From the NCBI RefSeq assembly GCF_001078705.1, contig NZ_CDMW01000001.1:1543541-1607540 (forward strand): a DNA stretch of 64,000 nucleotides. The letters are read 5' to 3'. The stretch comes from Streptococcus sanguinis (GTDB lineage Bacteria > Bacillota > Bacilli > Lactobacillales > Streptococcaceae). The position numbers and the translations under genes are program-made. Below the pieces are notes generated by a model. That model did not search any database. It was not told the origin of the DNA and saw nothing but the letters and a program-made list of their open reading frames with translations. Shown piece after piece: positions 1 through 8,061 of the stretch (positions are counted from its first letter, which is position 1; every line of letters starts with the position of its first letter).

Positions 1-1744
1 TAGACTGATTAGCTTCCGAAGTCCAGCTTTCTACTGCTTGACCCTGCGCTTTGTTGCCTTTGAAAATCTTAATTTGAGCGCCAGCAATTTCAGTACCGCC
101 TAGGTTGACCTTACTGAAGGTAATGGCTTTAGGACTATTGTCCTCCTTGTCGGTAATCGTCAGAATTGACCCTGCTGCTTGAACAGTATCTTCTGCTCCT
201 TTTTTCACAAGAGCAACAGTACCATTAGCACCTACTGTAAATGTAATATCTTCTACATATTGATAACCCGCAGGAGCGTTGGCTTCAGTCAGTGTATAGG
301 TTCCTGGAGACAATTTTATGACTTTAGAAGTATTTTCTTCTGAAGTCCAGTCTGCAACGGGAGCTTCTTCCTGATCAACATGATCACCTTTATAGATTTT
401 CAGTTGCGCACCAGGAATTTCTTTCCCGTTTGGATCTACTTTTTTGAAGGTTATATCCTGCTCAGTTACCGTCTTCTTATTGACGATTTCACGCGATACA
501 GATTTGTCTGTTCCAAAATCCTGGGAACCAATCTTAATTTCCTCAGTTAATTTATCATATCCTGTAGGAGGAGTCACTTCACGAATGGTATAATCATCGC
601 GCAACAAGTCACCCAAGTTGGCATTCCCGTTAGAATCTGTAGTTAATTTCCCGACAACTGCACCGCTCCGATCACGAATAACTTCAAATTCTGCACCTTG
701 CAGGTTCTCACCATTTTCATTGACCTTATGAAGCTTAATGGTGAAAACATAGCCTTCTCCAACACCGCCAGCAATCTGATAAGAGCGATTTTCAGCTGAT
801 GTCGTTGTTTGACCACCGTTATAGGTCATGGTAGCACTGTTGGAAACACGCTCACCATCAACAAGATCGTAATCTGCTTTTGTCTTATAGTCCAGCAAAT
901 ACCCGAAACCATCCATGTCGCCAAGGTCAATCGTGAATCCATCACCAGCAGCATTTTCCGTGATTTTTGATTGGAAATTAGCTGTCACGTCTTCTGTTGA
1001 ATCCCGCACCCAATCTCCATTATTCCAGCGCCAAGCAATTTTATAGACCCGAATTGAGTCTCTCATGATTTTAAAATTAGGCGAGGTAATCTTGTCAGTA
1101 ATCGTTACATCGGTATAATGCTCCATATTGCGGTTAATCGCAATATTGTAATGAACTTCATTCTTACCGTCTTCTGCTGCCTGATAAGAGCTCTTCTCAA
1201 TTTTTGAGTCATATCTTTTGGGTGGTCCATTATAATGGACGATTCCCGGATACAACATCCGACCTCCTACGGTAAATCCACCATTCAAGTCACCTTCTTG
1301 TCTCACAACATCATGATCAACTCGTGCATAGAAGAAGAATTCTCCTTGAACACCAGACTTTTGCTCAACATAATTTGTATAGGTCAAAGTAATGGTCTTG
1401 TTGGTTGAATCCAAAAATCCATTTGCCACTACGTTATCCGAGCCGTCCTTAAGCTCAATAGCTGAAGAGTTCCCAAAAGCATACTCAGAAGGCAAGGTGA
1501 TTTTTGTCGTATCTCCTTGATGTACTTGGTTATCCGGCAAGACAAACTTTGCGTAAACTCGAAAAGTTTCCCAAATATCAATTCCCTGCGTCAAATCACC
1601 ACCTGAAGAATTCTTCAGGCTCATCTCCGTGATAACATCACCAAACTCAGCTGCTTGCACCTGAGTAAGAGGAGCAACTGATGGCAAAATGACTCCTAAA
1701 CAAAGAATAATAAGGTGGAGCAATGCTCTAATCCTTTTGTTCAT
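1..1744 (-). CDS. LPXTG-type adhesin with SpaA/Cna-B repeats (3' part outside window)
   Basis: Surface adhesin whose C-terminus lies beyond the window edge. The start is ATG at 1744 behind GAGAAAGG. The protein opens with a signal peptide (MNKR, a hydrophobic stretch, then a VQA-AE-like cleavage site). About 330 residues of an SdrG/collagen-binding-like adhesion fold follow, containing DIWETFRVYAKF and LPDNQ. At least three prealbumin-like B domains come next, the last cut by the window. It is a clear paralogue of the protein at 2999-4852 over its whole visible length but carries at least one more B domain. Sortase anchoring is inferred from that paralogue; the sorting signal itself is not in view. 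The ligand is unknown. Confidence 0.85.
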   Translation of the reverse strand, partial: MNKRIRALLHLIILCLGVILPSVAPLTQVQAAEFGDVITEMSLKNSSGGDLTQGIDIWETFRVYAKFVLPDNQVHQGDTTKITLPSEYAFGNSSAIELKDGSDNVVANGFLDSTNKTITLTYTNYVEQKSGVQGEFFFYARVDHDVVRQEGDLNGGFTVGGRMLYPGIVHYNGPPKRYDSKIEKSSYQAAEDGKNEVHYNIAINRNMEHYTDVTITDKITSPNFKIMRDSIRVYKIAWRWNNGDWVRDSTEDVTANFQSKITENAAGDGFTIDLGDMDGFGYLLDYKTKADYDLVDGERVSNSATMTYNGGQTTTSAENRSYQIAGGVGEGYVFTIKLHKVNENGENLQGAEFEVIRDRSGAVVGKLTTDSNGNANLGDLLRDDYTIREVTPPTGYDKLTEEIKIGSQDFGTDKSVSREIVNKKTVTEQDITFKKVDPNGKEIPGAQLKIYKGDHVDQEEAPVADWTSEENTSKVIKLSPGTYTLTEANAPAGYQYVEDITFTVGANGTVALVKKGAEDTVQAAGSILTITDKEDNSPKAITFSKVNLGGTEIAGAQIKIFKGNKAQGQAVESWTSEANQS

Positions 1745-1869
1745 GCAATTTTCCTTTCTCACAATATTCAGTTTTAAATGTACAATGTAATTGTATACTA
1801 ACTGAGCTTCCCCATCTTGTCAGTGCCCACTTTCTAAAAAGCGAACATTTATAGATACATTACATCTAC

Positions 1870-1878
1870 ATTTTATCA
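1870..1878 (-). promoter_or_regulatory. Extended -10 promoter for the first adhesin
   Basis: The minus strand reads TGATAAAAT, a TG-n-TAAAAT extended -10. It implies a leader of about 120 nt before the ATG at 1744. The second adhesin has a leader of similar length with the same end (TTGTGAGAAAGGAA). The -35 is poor. The rest of 1745-2071 holds no gene. Confidence 0.5.
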
Positions 1879-2040
1879 TACTATAAGAAAAATGGCTATA
1901 CACAAAAGGAAATTTTTTTAACATTTGTTTACCTTTTTGTCATTTAGAAAAGGTGGACGATTTAAATGATTCATTTGCAAATCAGACCACTATTGCTAGG
2001 GTCAATTGCGTCTGACAATCAATGTCCTCAATAACGCAGA

Positions 2041-2062
2041 AAAACCGGAGACAAAGTCCGAT
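2041..2062 (-). terminator. Weak hairpin after the methyltransferase gene
   Basis: The minus strand shows a short CGGAC/GTCTCCG stem followed by GTTTTT, just beyond the stop at 2072. The stem is short and imperfect. Confidence 0.4.
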
Positions 2063-2071
2063 TCTTCTGAT

Positions 2072-2812
2072 TTATTTCCTAAACGTTAGGGCATAAAATT
2101 TTCCGTCCCAGAGGAGTTTCAACTCCTTCTCTTTGACTCCTGTCGGTATAGCGGCCTCAATTTCTCCTAAATCAACAGTAGCGTCCTTAAAATAGTTCTT
2201 GCTGAAGTGGTTCTTCTTATATTGCTTGTCCACATAGTCTGCCGTCTCGTCTGAAATCATAATCTTAGTTCCTGGCTTAGCCACCCGCAGCATTTCCTGC
2301 ATGGCCTTGGCCTTATCACTAAAGAAATTAATTCCACCGATATGATAGACGATGTCAAAGCTATTATCTGCAAAAGGCAGGTCCTCTGCACAAGCATGAA
2401 AGAGCTTCAGATTGGTCTTCTTGGTGCAGGATTTTTGACATTTTTTCAGCATGCCTATGGAAATATCTGCCCCAACAAAGTCTAGGCTTTTCAGGTCAAT
2501 ATTCTCAGGAATGTAGCGCAGGTCTTGACCAGTCCCGATAGAGACATAAAGGACGGATAGATGATCCTTCCATTCTATTTCTGCCATCTGGTCCTTTCTC
2601 AGCTTGTCAATAGCTTTGCCATGGAGAAGTGGCCCCATCCATTTCTCACCAAAATCATACCAGCGAGCCAATCGATTGTACATGGTCATATACTTGGCAT
2701 TGTCCCCTGAGACATAGTCCGGATTCAGCGCCAGATAGATGTCTCCGTCTTTTTGAAGATCCTCTAACTTCAAGCCTGGCTTCAGCTTCTCTTGTATTTT
2801 TGTATCTGTCAT
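2072..2812 (-). CDS. Class I SAM-dependent methyltransferase
   Basis: A 246-residue protein with a Rossmann-type methyltransferase core. Motif I appears as LYVSIGTGQDLRY near residue 90, an acidic motif II as DFVGADIS, and FDIVYHIGGINFF resembles the UbiE/COQ5 and methyltransf_11 families. The start ATG at 2812 has AAAAGGAG upstream. It stands alone between two adhesin genes and has its own RBS and a downstream hairpin. The substrate cannot be read from sequence. The long N-terminal extension before motif I is unusual for a small-molecule methylase. Confidence 0.8.
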   Translation of the reverse strand: MTDTKIQEKLKPGLKLEDLQKDGDIYLALNPDYVSGDNAKYMTMYNRLARWYDFGEKWMGPLLHGKAIDKLRKDQMAEIEWKDHLSVLYVSIGTGQDLRYIPENIDLKSLDFVGADISIGMLKKCQKSCTKKTNLKLFHACAEDLPFADNSFDIVYHIGGINFFSDKAKAMQEMLRVAKPGTKIMISDETADYVDKQYKKNHFSKNYFKDATVDLGEIEAAIPTGVKEKELKLLWDGKFYALTFRK

Positions 2813-2959
2813 ATCTTCTGTCTCCTTTTTCTATTTGCCATTTATTATAGAGGATTCTGAGCTAAAAACAAGAGTTTTTCCGTAAGTGGCTGCCCTACAT
2901 GAGTAACCGGAAGAAATTGCTCAGTAAGCTGCAAAAAAACTAGACAAAAAATGTGCAAA

Positions 2960-2988
2960 CAAAAGAAGATAAAGCATTCTGCTCTATC
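2960..2988 (-). terminator. Terminator of the second adhesin gene
   Basis: On the minus strand GATAGAGCA-GAA-TGCTTTATC (nine pairs, one G-T) is followed by TTCTTTTGTTT, just past the stop codon. Confidence 0.7.
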
Positions 2989-2998
2989 CTCTCTTTAT

Positions 2999-4852
2999 TT
3001 ATTTGCTCAGTCGAGTCTTACGGTAAAGTTCTAAAAGAGCCAGGACTACCAGACCAGCAAGAACTAGTCCAAGGCTTTCAGCAGAGCCAGTCGCAGGAAG
3101 AACTTTTTTAGATTTTCCTTGACCGTCTGCTGCTTTATCAGAATCAGATGATTGATTTGGCTTGGTGCCACCTTGAACCGACTTATCCGGTGTGCTTGGT
3201 TCAGTAGGTGCCGCTTGGTCAGTAATGAACAACTTACCGTCTGTATATTCTACAGCATTTCTATTAGCGTCTAGAACTGTTACAGTGCCATCTTCATTAA
3301 CTTGGAAGATAATATCTGTCACAGCCAGATAACCTGTCGGAGCCGCTTCTTCATGGAAGGTGTAAATACCCGGCTCTAAGTTGATTTCTTTAGATTTGTC
3401 AGCTTCTGAAGTCCAAGATGCGACAGGACTGCCCTTGCTTTCCCGTCCCTTGAAAATCTGAATCTGAGCACCGGCAATTTCCTCACCAGCTAGGTTGACC
3501 TTACTGAACGTTACCTTTTTGTCAGTTGGAGTTTGAGTTTGTTTATTGACTACATTGACTGCAACCAATCTGCTGTCTCCAGAATCTCCAGATGCTGGAC
3601 TGCCTACGTTCAAAGTCTTACCAAAATCCGTCGTACTGATAGTAATATCCTCTGTCAGGCGGTCATAACCAGCTGGAGCAGTCGTTTCACGCAGGATATA
3701 AGTGTCACGCAGAAGATTACCAACTTCTGCATTGCCATCCGCATCTGTCGTGATTGTGCCAACTACCTTATTGGTCGCTTTCCGCACCACTTCAAAGACT
3801 GCACCGCTCAGAGAAGCATTAGATTCATCAGTCTTGTGAACCTTCACCTTGAAATTATAACCTTCGGATGTTCCGCCAGCAATCTGATAAGAGTATTCAT
3901 TGGTGACAGACACGGTCTCGGTATTGTTATAGTTCATGGTAGCCTTATTTCCTACAACTTCTCCATCAGCCAAATCATAGTCGGCCAATGTCTTGTACTC
4001 AAGCAGGTAGCCGAAGCCTTCTACGTCACCGAAGTTGATTGTCAAGCTATCACCTTCAGCTCCAAAGGTCATTTTAGACTGGAAGTCTGCTGTTACATCT
4101 TCAGTCGAATCACGCGCCCAATCACCATTATTCCAGCGCCAAGAAACCTTATATACTCGTACAGAGTCTTGAACAATCTTAGCATTTGTGTCACCCAGCT
4201 TGTCCGTCACAGAGACATTTTTGTAGTTCCCCATGTTACGGTTAATGGCCACATTGTAGCGGATTTCATTCTTAGCATCGGCATCCCACTGAAAAGCACT
4301 CTTTTCTAGCAGAGATTCATACTTTTTCGGCGGGCCATTATAGTGAATGCTGCCAGCCGAAATCCTATTATTGCCTACCGTGAAAGTAGCTGGAATATCC
4401 CTTTCCTCTGTGACAACTTCGTGGTCAATCCGCGAATAGAAGAAAAACTCGCCTCTGACACTGGACTTCTGCTCCACATAGTCTGTGTATGTCAGTGTGA
4501 TGGTCTTGGCATCGCTATCCAGGACTCCATTAGCCACCAGGGCTCCGTTTTCATCCTTAAGCTCAATAGCTGATGAATTCCCAAAGGTAAATTCATTCGG
4601 TAAATGAATCACCGTTGTATCACCCGCATGAGCCTGGTTGTCCGGCAGGGCAAACTTAGCATAGACACGGAAGGTCTGCCAGATATCAACACCATTGGTC
4701 AGCTGCTCACCAGAGTTAGTGGTGAGGTGCATCTCAGTGATGACATCATTAAGTTCCGCCGCCTGAGCCTTAAGGGTTCCGGCTAGGAAAGGCAGGAACA
4801 CACCTAGACAGAGAATGATTAGCTGAAACCATACTCTCAGTTTTTTATTCAT
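2999..4852 (-). CDS. LPATG-anchored adhesin with SpaA/Cna-B repeats
   Basis: A 617-residue cell-wall protein. The start chosen is ATG at 4852 (GAAAGGAAG RBS), where the signal peptide begins (MNKKLRVWF, then cleavage near QAAE). The frame is open 38 codons further upstream, but that stretch lacks a signal-like sequence. After the signal comes an adhesion region with DIWQTFRVYAKF and LPDNQ. Two B-type/SpaA domains follow (about residues 335-420 and 455-540, the first ending in the AGYDRLTEDITIS type of strand). A Ser/Asp/Gln-rich spacer leads to the sorting signal LPATG, a membrane span and a KTRLSK tail. It is a paralogue of the gene at 1-1744. The receptor is unknown. Confidence 0.92.
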   Translation of the reverse strand: MNKKLRVWFQLIILCLGVFLPFLAGTLKAQAAELNDVITEMHLTTNSGEQLTNGVDIWQTFRVYAKFALPDNQAHAGDTTVIHLPNEFTFGNSSAIELKDENGALVANGVLDSDAKTITLTYTDYVEQKSSVRGEFFFYSRIDHEVVTEERDIPATFTVGNNRISAGSIHYNGPPKKYESLLEKSAFQWDADAKNEIRYNVAINRNMGNYKNVSVTDKLGDTNAKIVQDSVRVYKVSWRWNNGDWARDSTEDVTADFQSKMTFGAEGDSLTINFGDVEGFGYLLEYKTLADYDLADGEVVGNKATMNYNNTETVSVTNEYSYQIAGGTSEGYNFKVKVHKTDESNASLSGAVFEVVRKATNKVVGTITTDADGNAEVGNLLRDTYILRETTAPAGYDRLTEDITISTTDFGKTLNVGSPASGDSGDSRLVAVNVVNKQTQTPTDKKVTFSKVNLAGEEIAGAQIQIFKGRESKGSPVASWTSEADKSKEINLEPGIYTFHEEAAPTGYLAVTDIIFQVNEDGTVTVLDANRNAVEYTDGKLFITDQAAPTEPSTPDKSVQGGTKPNQSSDSDKAADGQGKSKKVLPATGSAESLGLVLAGLVVLALLELYRKTRLSK

Positions 4853-4975
4853 GCAATCTTCCTTTCTCACAAGTAAAATTTGTTTAAAAGCACAGCGTAT
4901 TGGCCAGCCAGTCGAACACGCCCTTTTCATGTTCTTCTGCCTTTTTGACAAACACTGGAAAGACAATACTAATTC

Positions 4976-4984
4976 ATTGTACCA
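4976..4984 (-). promoter_or_regulatory. Extended -10 promoter of the second adhesin
   Basis: The minus strand reads TGGTACAAT (TG-n-TACAAT), giving a leader of about 117 nt to the ATG at 4852. There is no convincing -35. The leader contains a GCGT...ACGC inverted repeat of unknown relevance. Confidence 0.5.
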
Positions 4985-5032
4985 TATTGGCTATTAAAAA
5001 ACTATAGGAATGCTCACAGGGTTTTATCATAA

Positions 5033-5069
5033 AAAGGAGAAAGAAGATGTTAGTCTTCTCTCTCCTTTA
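5033..5069 (-). terminator. Terminator after the lipoprotein gene
   Basis: A 15-bp stem with one mismatch (AAAGGAGA...AGAAGA over a TGTTAG loop), T-rich on the minus-strand exit. It lies downstream of the small lipoprotein gene. Confidence 0.7.
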
Positions 5070-5149
5070 TGGTAAGCAAAACAGGCCAAATAATGAACAG
5101 ATAAGCTGAAATAATTGAACAAATTCAGCTCTTCTATTTTGACAAAAAG

Positions 5150-5335
5150 TCAATCTTTCTGTGACGCACTGGAAGTTGCATCTACTTGATTCTGATGTAT
5201 TTCTTCTTGTTTGGAAGAATTTCTTTCCGTCTCATCTGAAGTGTCGGGCTCTTTCTGTGTATGCCCGCAGGCCGTTAAGATAAAGACAGAAATCAGAGCC
5301 AGAAACAAGCTCCCAATTTTCTTGAACCTAGACAT
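5150..5335 (-). CDS. Small lipoprotein
   Basis: A 61-residue protein with a type II signal peptide: MSRFKK, a hydrophobic core, then the lipobox LTAC with Cys at position 23. The mature part is a short, highly charged Glu/Ser/Gln tail with no recognisable domain, so it is probably a tethered peptide. It is the last gene of the putative TetR-controlled operon, 33 bp after the NrdI-like gene. Function unknown. Confidence 0.75.
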   Translation of the reverse strand: MSRFKKIGSLFLALISVFILTACGHTQKEPDTSDETERNSSKQEEIHQNQVDATSSASQKD

Positions 5336-5368
5336 ACGAGTCCTCCATTTATGCGAAACTTGATGAGA

Positions 5369-5716
5369 CTAGCACTCCGCCAAAAATGCCTGCACAGTCT
5401 TGACATCTTCTGGACTACCGCCTTGGTCAATATCGCAGATATGGTGGAGCCCATATTTTTCGATAATCAAGGCAGTCGCCCCGCAGAAAGTCCGACCATG
5501 TTTAACAGAGTCGCCATTGTTAACAAAACCTTTAATCAGCCCAGGATGTTTCTTGATAAAGCGTTTGGTAGACCAGGGAATTTTCCCAGCACCAGCATTT
5601 CGAGTAATGAGAATACAAGGCTCTTCCAGTTTCTCCTTGATGGTCTGGGTCGGATAGCCCAGTGATTCTGCAAATCGTTTACCAACACCAGTATTTGAAT
5701 CATAAACTACAATCAT
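5369..5716 (-). CDS. NrdI-like flavodoxin-fold protein (copy 1)
   Basis: A 115-residue protein resembling the short Bacillus-type NrdI, the flavodoxin that helps activate class Ib ribonucleotide reductase. The phosphate loop is YDSNTGVGKRF near the N-terminus, followed by CILITRNAGAGKIPWSTKRFIKKH and the block GRTFCGATALIIEKYGL. The start chosen is ATG at 5716, because the in-frame GTG at 5725 is part of the AGGTGAT ribosome binding site; it also matches the paralogue at 14664-15044. No nrdE or nrdF is nearby. It lies just after the membrane-protein gene, so it is operonic. Family membership is fairly sure; an actual RNR role is not. Confidence 0.75.
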   Translation of the reverse strand: MIVVYDSNTGVGKRFAESLGYPTQTIKEKLEEPCILITRNAGAGKIPWSTKRFIKKHPGLIKGFVNNGDSVKHGRTFCGATALIIEKYGLHHICDIDQGGSPEDVKTVQAFLAEC

Positions 5717-5725
5717 CTTTATCAC

Positions 5726-6049
5726 CTACTTTCTTAAAAAAAGAATAGCAAACCAGGCCGCAAAGCCTAAAACCACAACATCAGAGATGAGCATAAGCAT
5801 AAACTCCAAATCTGGCATCATGTGAATGTACATCAGCAATGACAAAGTTGTCAAAGCCAGTGCCGTCAGCTTAACAACTGTCGGCAAGCCCGGAATCAAA
5901 GCTGCTCCGATTAGGACAATGATGAGACCTCCGACTAAAAATGACTGAAAATCCACACTTAAACTAAAACCAACTGTCACACCGCCGTAGCCAATGGTCA
6001 AAAGACCAATCACGACCAGACAGATACCCAAAATAGCCATTCCACTCAT
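5726..6049 (-). CDS. Small membrane protein in the TetR-regulated operon
   Basis: A 107-residue hydrophobic protein with about four membrane spans and Gly-rich segments (GLLTIGYGGVTVG), ending in LFLRK. The start ATG at 6049 is preceded by an ideal AAGGAGGA seven bases upstream. A longer frame from 6124 has no RBS and would begin inside a TetR operator. It is followed within nine bases by the NrdI-like start, so the two are probably cotranslated. No family recognised. Confidence 0.7.
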   Translation of the reverse strand: MSGMAILGICLVVIGLLTIGYGGVTVGFSLSVDFQSFLVGGLIIVLIGAALIPGLPTVVKLTALALTTLSLLMYIHMMPDLEFMLMLISDVVVLGFAAWFAILFLRK

Positions 6050-6095
6050 GGCAAATCCTCCTTGCTTATTCATTCTTTTCCACACTTTCTGTTTT

Positions 6096-6123
6096 TGAAT
6101 GAATAGTTCCAGATATTCATTCA
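6096..6123. promoter_or_regulatory. TetR operator copy A
   Basis: TGAATGAAT-N10-ATTCATTCA palindrome between the regulator and the membrane-protein gene. It has the same arms and spacing as the copies at 6212-6239 and 6851-6878. Confidence 0.7.
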
Positions 6124-6147
6124 TATCATGATAAAAAATAATGTATT

Positions 6148-6189
6148 TTATCTAATTACGTTCCTTTCCATTTCCGAATCACAGGGCAT
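6148..6189 (-). CDS. Possible 13-residue leader ORF with strong RBS
   Basis: The minus strand has AAAGGAGGTGATGGGTT directly before ATG, then a 13-codon frame (MPCDSEMERNVIR) ending at TAA. It sits between operators A and B ahead of the membrane-protein gene. The Shine-Dalgarno is near perfect, but the frame is too short to judge by coding statistics. It may be a leader peptide, or a remnant RBS of a lost gene. Confidence 0.3.
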   Translation of the reverse strand: MPCDSEMERNVIR

Positions 6190-6211
6190 AACCCATCACC
6201 TCCTTTGTTTG

Positions 6212-6239
6212 TGAATGAATAATTTTATAAATTCATTCA
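6212..6239. promoter_or_regulatory. TetR operator copy B
   Basis: TGAATGAAT-N10-ATTCATTCA, extended here to 10-bp arms by an outer G/C pair (6211-6240). The spacer contains TATAAA on the minus strand with TTAGAA 17 bp upstream, so a promoter for the downstream operon may lie under the operator. Confidence 0.7.
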
Positions 6240-6267
6240 CTGCCGCTTCTAAGAAAAGGAATTTCCT

Positions 6268-6834
6268 CTATTTGGAAAAAATCCCCTTAACAAAATATTT
6301 CACTAAAGTCTCAAGACTATCGAAGTAGCCTGAAAATTCCTGCTCCGTGACATGCATGTCTATGTAGTAAATCAAGTCATAAACCTTCATGATCTCAGCT
6401 ATTTTCCCTTTCGAAAAGCCCTCTTCCTGCAAGCGCTGACTGAAAGTCTGAATCAGAAACTGATGAAAGGCATTGGACGCTCGGCCGGAATCCTGATTAT
6501 AGTAATCGTGCAGAATCTGAGAAATGCCTGGCTTGTTCCACTCAGCCAGAATTTTATTGGGTGAAATCAATTCAAAAGTGACTGCAAAAAGCTGTTCAAC
6601 GATTGCCTCGGGCTCGCCCTGCCAGTCTACGCGTTGCATGATTCCCTCTCGTATACGGCTATTTTCAGCTACATAAACCTCCAAGAAGATAGCTTCCTTG
6701 GACTCATAATACTTGTAAAAGGATCCGACAGCCATATGGCTTCTCTTAGCAATATCAGAAATTCCAGCTGCCTTATAGCCTTTTTCCGCAAAGACTTCCC
6801 TAGCCGCAGCCAGGAGCTCATTTTTTTTATCCAT
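6268..6834 (-). CDS. TetR/AcrR-family transcriptional regulator
   Basis: A 188-residue repressor-like protein. The N-terminal helix-turn-helix is typical (LLAAAREVFAEKGYKAAGISDIAKRS, then VGSFYKYYESKEAIFLEV, about residues 7-55). The remainder is an all-helical ligand/dimerisation domain of unknown inducer. It starts at ATG 6834 after AGAGG. Three identical palindromes flank the gene, one just downstream of its own promoter, implying autoregulation and control of the operon at 5150-6049. Confidence 0.9.
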   Translation of the reverse strand: MDKKNELLAAAREVFAEKGYKAAGISDIAKRSHMAVGSFYKYYESKEAIFLEVYVAENSRIREGIMQRVDWQGEPEAIVEQLFAVTFELISPNKILAEWNKPGISQILHDYYNQDSGRASNAFHQFLIQTFSQRLQEEGFSKGKIAEIMKVYDLIYYIDMHVTEQEFSGYFDSLETLVKYFVKGIFSK

Positions 6835-6850
6835 TTCTATGCCTCTTTCA

Positions 6851-6878
6851 TGAATGAATTAAACTTTCTATTCATTCA
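6851..6878. promoter_or_regulatory. TetR operator copy C
   Basis: TGAATGAAT-N10-ATTCATTCA. It covers the predicted transcription start of the tetR promoter (-10 at 6880-6885, minus strand) and lies upstream of the -35 of the divergent gene. This position suits autorepression. Confidence 0.75.
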
Positions 6879-6879
6879 T

Positions 6880-6907
6880 ATTTTAACACATTCTTGCCAT
6901 TTGTCAA
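6880..6907 (-). promoter_or_regulatory. Promoter of the TetR gene
   Basis: The minus strand shows TTGACA, a 16-bp spacer, then TAAAAT preceded by TG-T. It overlaps the divergent promoter used by the gene at 6986. Confidence 0.7.
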
Positions 6908-6923
6908 GCATTTATGCTATACT
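6894..6923 (+). promoter_or_regulatory. Promoter of the two-span membrane protein gene
   Basis: TTGCCA, 18-bp spacer, TATACT preceded by TG-C (extended -10), about 60 bp before the ATG at 6986. It is divergent from and overlapping the tetR promoter. Confidence 0.7.
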
Positions 6924-6985
6924 ATACAAAAAAGATAGTTTGCTAATCAAATTATTTTTTTATACTATATTTTGGAGGTTGAGCT

Positions 6986-7939
6986 ATGCTCAAGGAAAGA
7001 CGTAACCAGGGTACCATCGCCCTACTGGTAATTACTTTTATTTTTTTAGCAGTTGCTGCAGTGATGGGCTTTATCCAATACCAAAAGGTCAACACCAAGA
7101 CTGCCTATGACCGAAATAGCGATCCTGGAGTAGATTCAGCAGTCTATGCTGAAGTGTCATATATTTTTCCAGAGGCTCTGATTGAAGTAGAAGATAATAC
7201 CCAAGTTTGGCTGGTTGCCTACCAAGACGGATATGTTGGTCTGCAAGCTAAAAAAGGGGATAAGCAGATTGCCCAGCTCTTAGAAAAAGAGAAAAAGGGC
7301 GAGCTGGAAAAAAATCCTGTCCGAATCGTTGGCTCCTATGTTAATGCTAACTCCCCTAAAAAAAATCAGGGATATATCTCTAATTATGGCAGCCTCGTTC
7401 GCGGTCTCCTAGCAGACAATCCCGAAGTCATCACAGTAATGTCAAGCAGCTCCTATATCTCTATCACTGAATTTGAATCTGACAATCTTGCATTCATGTT
7501 CTACATTCTGTTTTTGATTGGACTCTGTGTTTTCTTTGTCGTTATAGGAATTATCGGCCGCAAGAAAAATATCGCTGCCTACGAAGAAATCTATGCAGCC
7601 TATCCAGAGGCCAAGGACAATCTCAATATCCTGCTGGAGCAAGCTTCTTTCCACGACGATGTGCTGAAAATTGCTGTTTATAAAGACCATCTCATTACCT
7701 ACTATAGAGGTTTCAAGGCGATTGATCTCAAAGAGGTCGTCCATCTCTACCACCACATTCTCACCATGCAGCGCGGCTTCGTTGCTTCAAACAGAAACTC
7801 AACCTTAGTTGCTGTTCGAAACAATCAAAAGAAATACCAAATGCCTTTTAAGAATATTGGTAAAACAACAGACACTAAACTTCAGTCAACCTTTGACTAT
7901 CTTTACAACCACTTCCCTCATATCCGATTGGGAGTGTAA
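6986..7939 (+). CDS. Conserved two-span membrane protein, unknown function
   Basis: A 317-residue protein with one membrane span near residues 10-31 and a second near 168-190. Between them lies an extracytoplasmic region of about 135 residues; a cytoplasmic C-terminal domain of about 125 residues follows (KIAVYKDHLITYYRGFKAIDLKEVVHLYH). The start ATG has TTTTGGAGG upstream, and a strong terminator follows. I recognise no named family. It is divergent from the TetR gene, and its promoter overlaps the tetR promoter, so the regulator could affect it. Confidence 0.8.
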   Translation: MLKERRNQGTIALLVITFIFLAVAAVMGFIQYQKVNTKTAYDRNSDPGVDSAVYAEVSYIFPEALIEVEDNTQVWLVAYQDGYVGLQAKKGDKQIAQLLEKEKKGELEKNPVRIVGSYVNANSPKKNQGYISNYGSLVRGLLADNPEVITVMSSSSYISITEFESDNLAFMFYILFLIGLCVFFVVIGIIGRKKNIAAYEEIYAAYPEAKDNLNILLEQASFHDDVLKIAVYKDHLITYYRGFKAIDLKEVVHLYHHILTMQRGFVASNRNSTLVAVRNNQKKYQMPFKNIGKTTDTKLQSTFDYLYNHFPHIRLGV

Positions 7940-7950
7940 TAGCGCATAAA

Positions 7951-7983
7951 ACTCAAGCTAGAAAATCTAGCTTGAGTTTTTTA
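7951..7983 (+). terminator. Strong intrinsic terminator
   Basis: A perfect 12-bp stem ACTCAAGCTAGA / TCTAGCTTGAGT with a 3-base loop and a T run, directly after the gene at 6986-7939. Confidence 0.9.
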
Positions 7984-7988
7984 GATAT

Positions 7989-8019
7989 AAAAAACAGGAG
8001 CAGGATATAGTCCAGCTCC
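7989..8019 (-). terminator. Terminator of the LytTR/DUF3021 operon
   Basis: The minus strand shows GGAGCTGGA-CTATA-TCCTGCTCC (one mismatch) followed by TGTTTTTT. Confidence 0.75.
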
Positions 8020-8061
8020 ATTTGTTTTTATGATATGCTTGTCAGAACGGTTTTCAGCAAG

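Noticed and set aside
3533-4309. Long plus-strand frame opposite the second adhesin
   Set aside because: Antisense to a well-supported adhesin with signal peptide, B domains and LPATG; no RBS or family features.
5369-5716. Calling the NrdI-like genes nrdI with certainty
   Set aside because: No nrdE/nrdF in the window, and both copies share subfamily residues that differ from the Bacillus protein; only the family resemblance is claimed.
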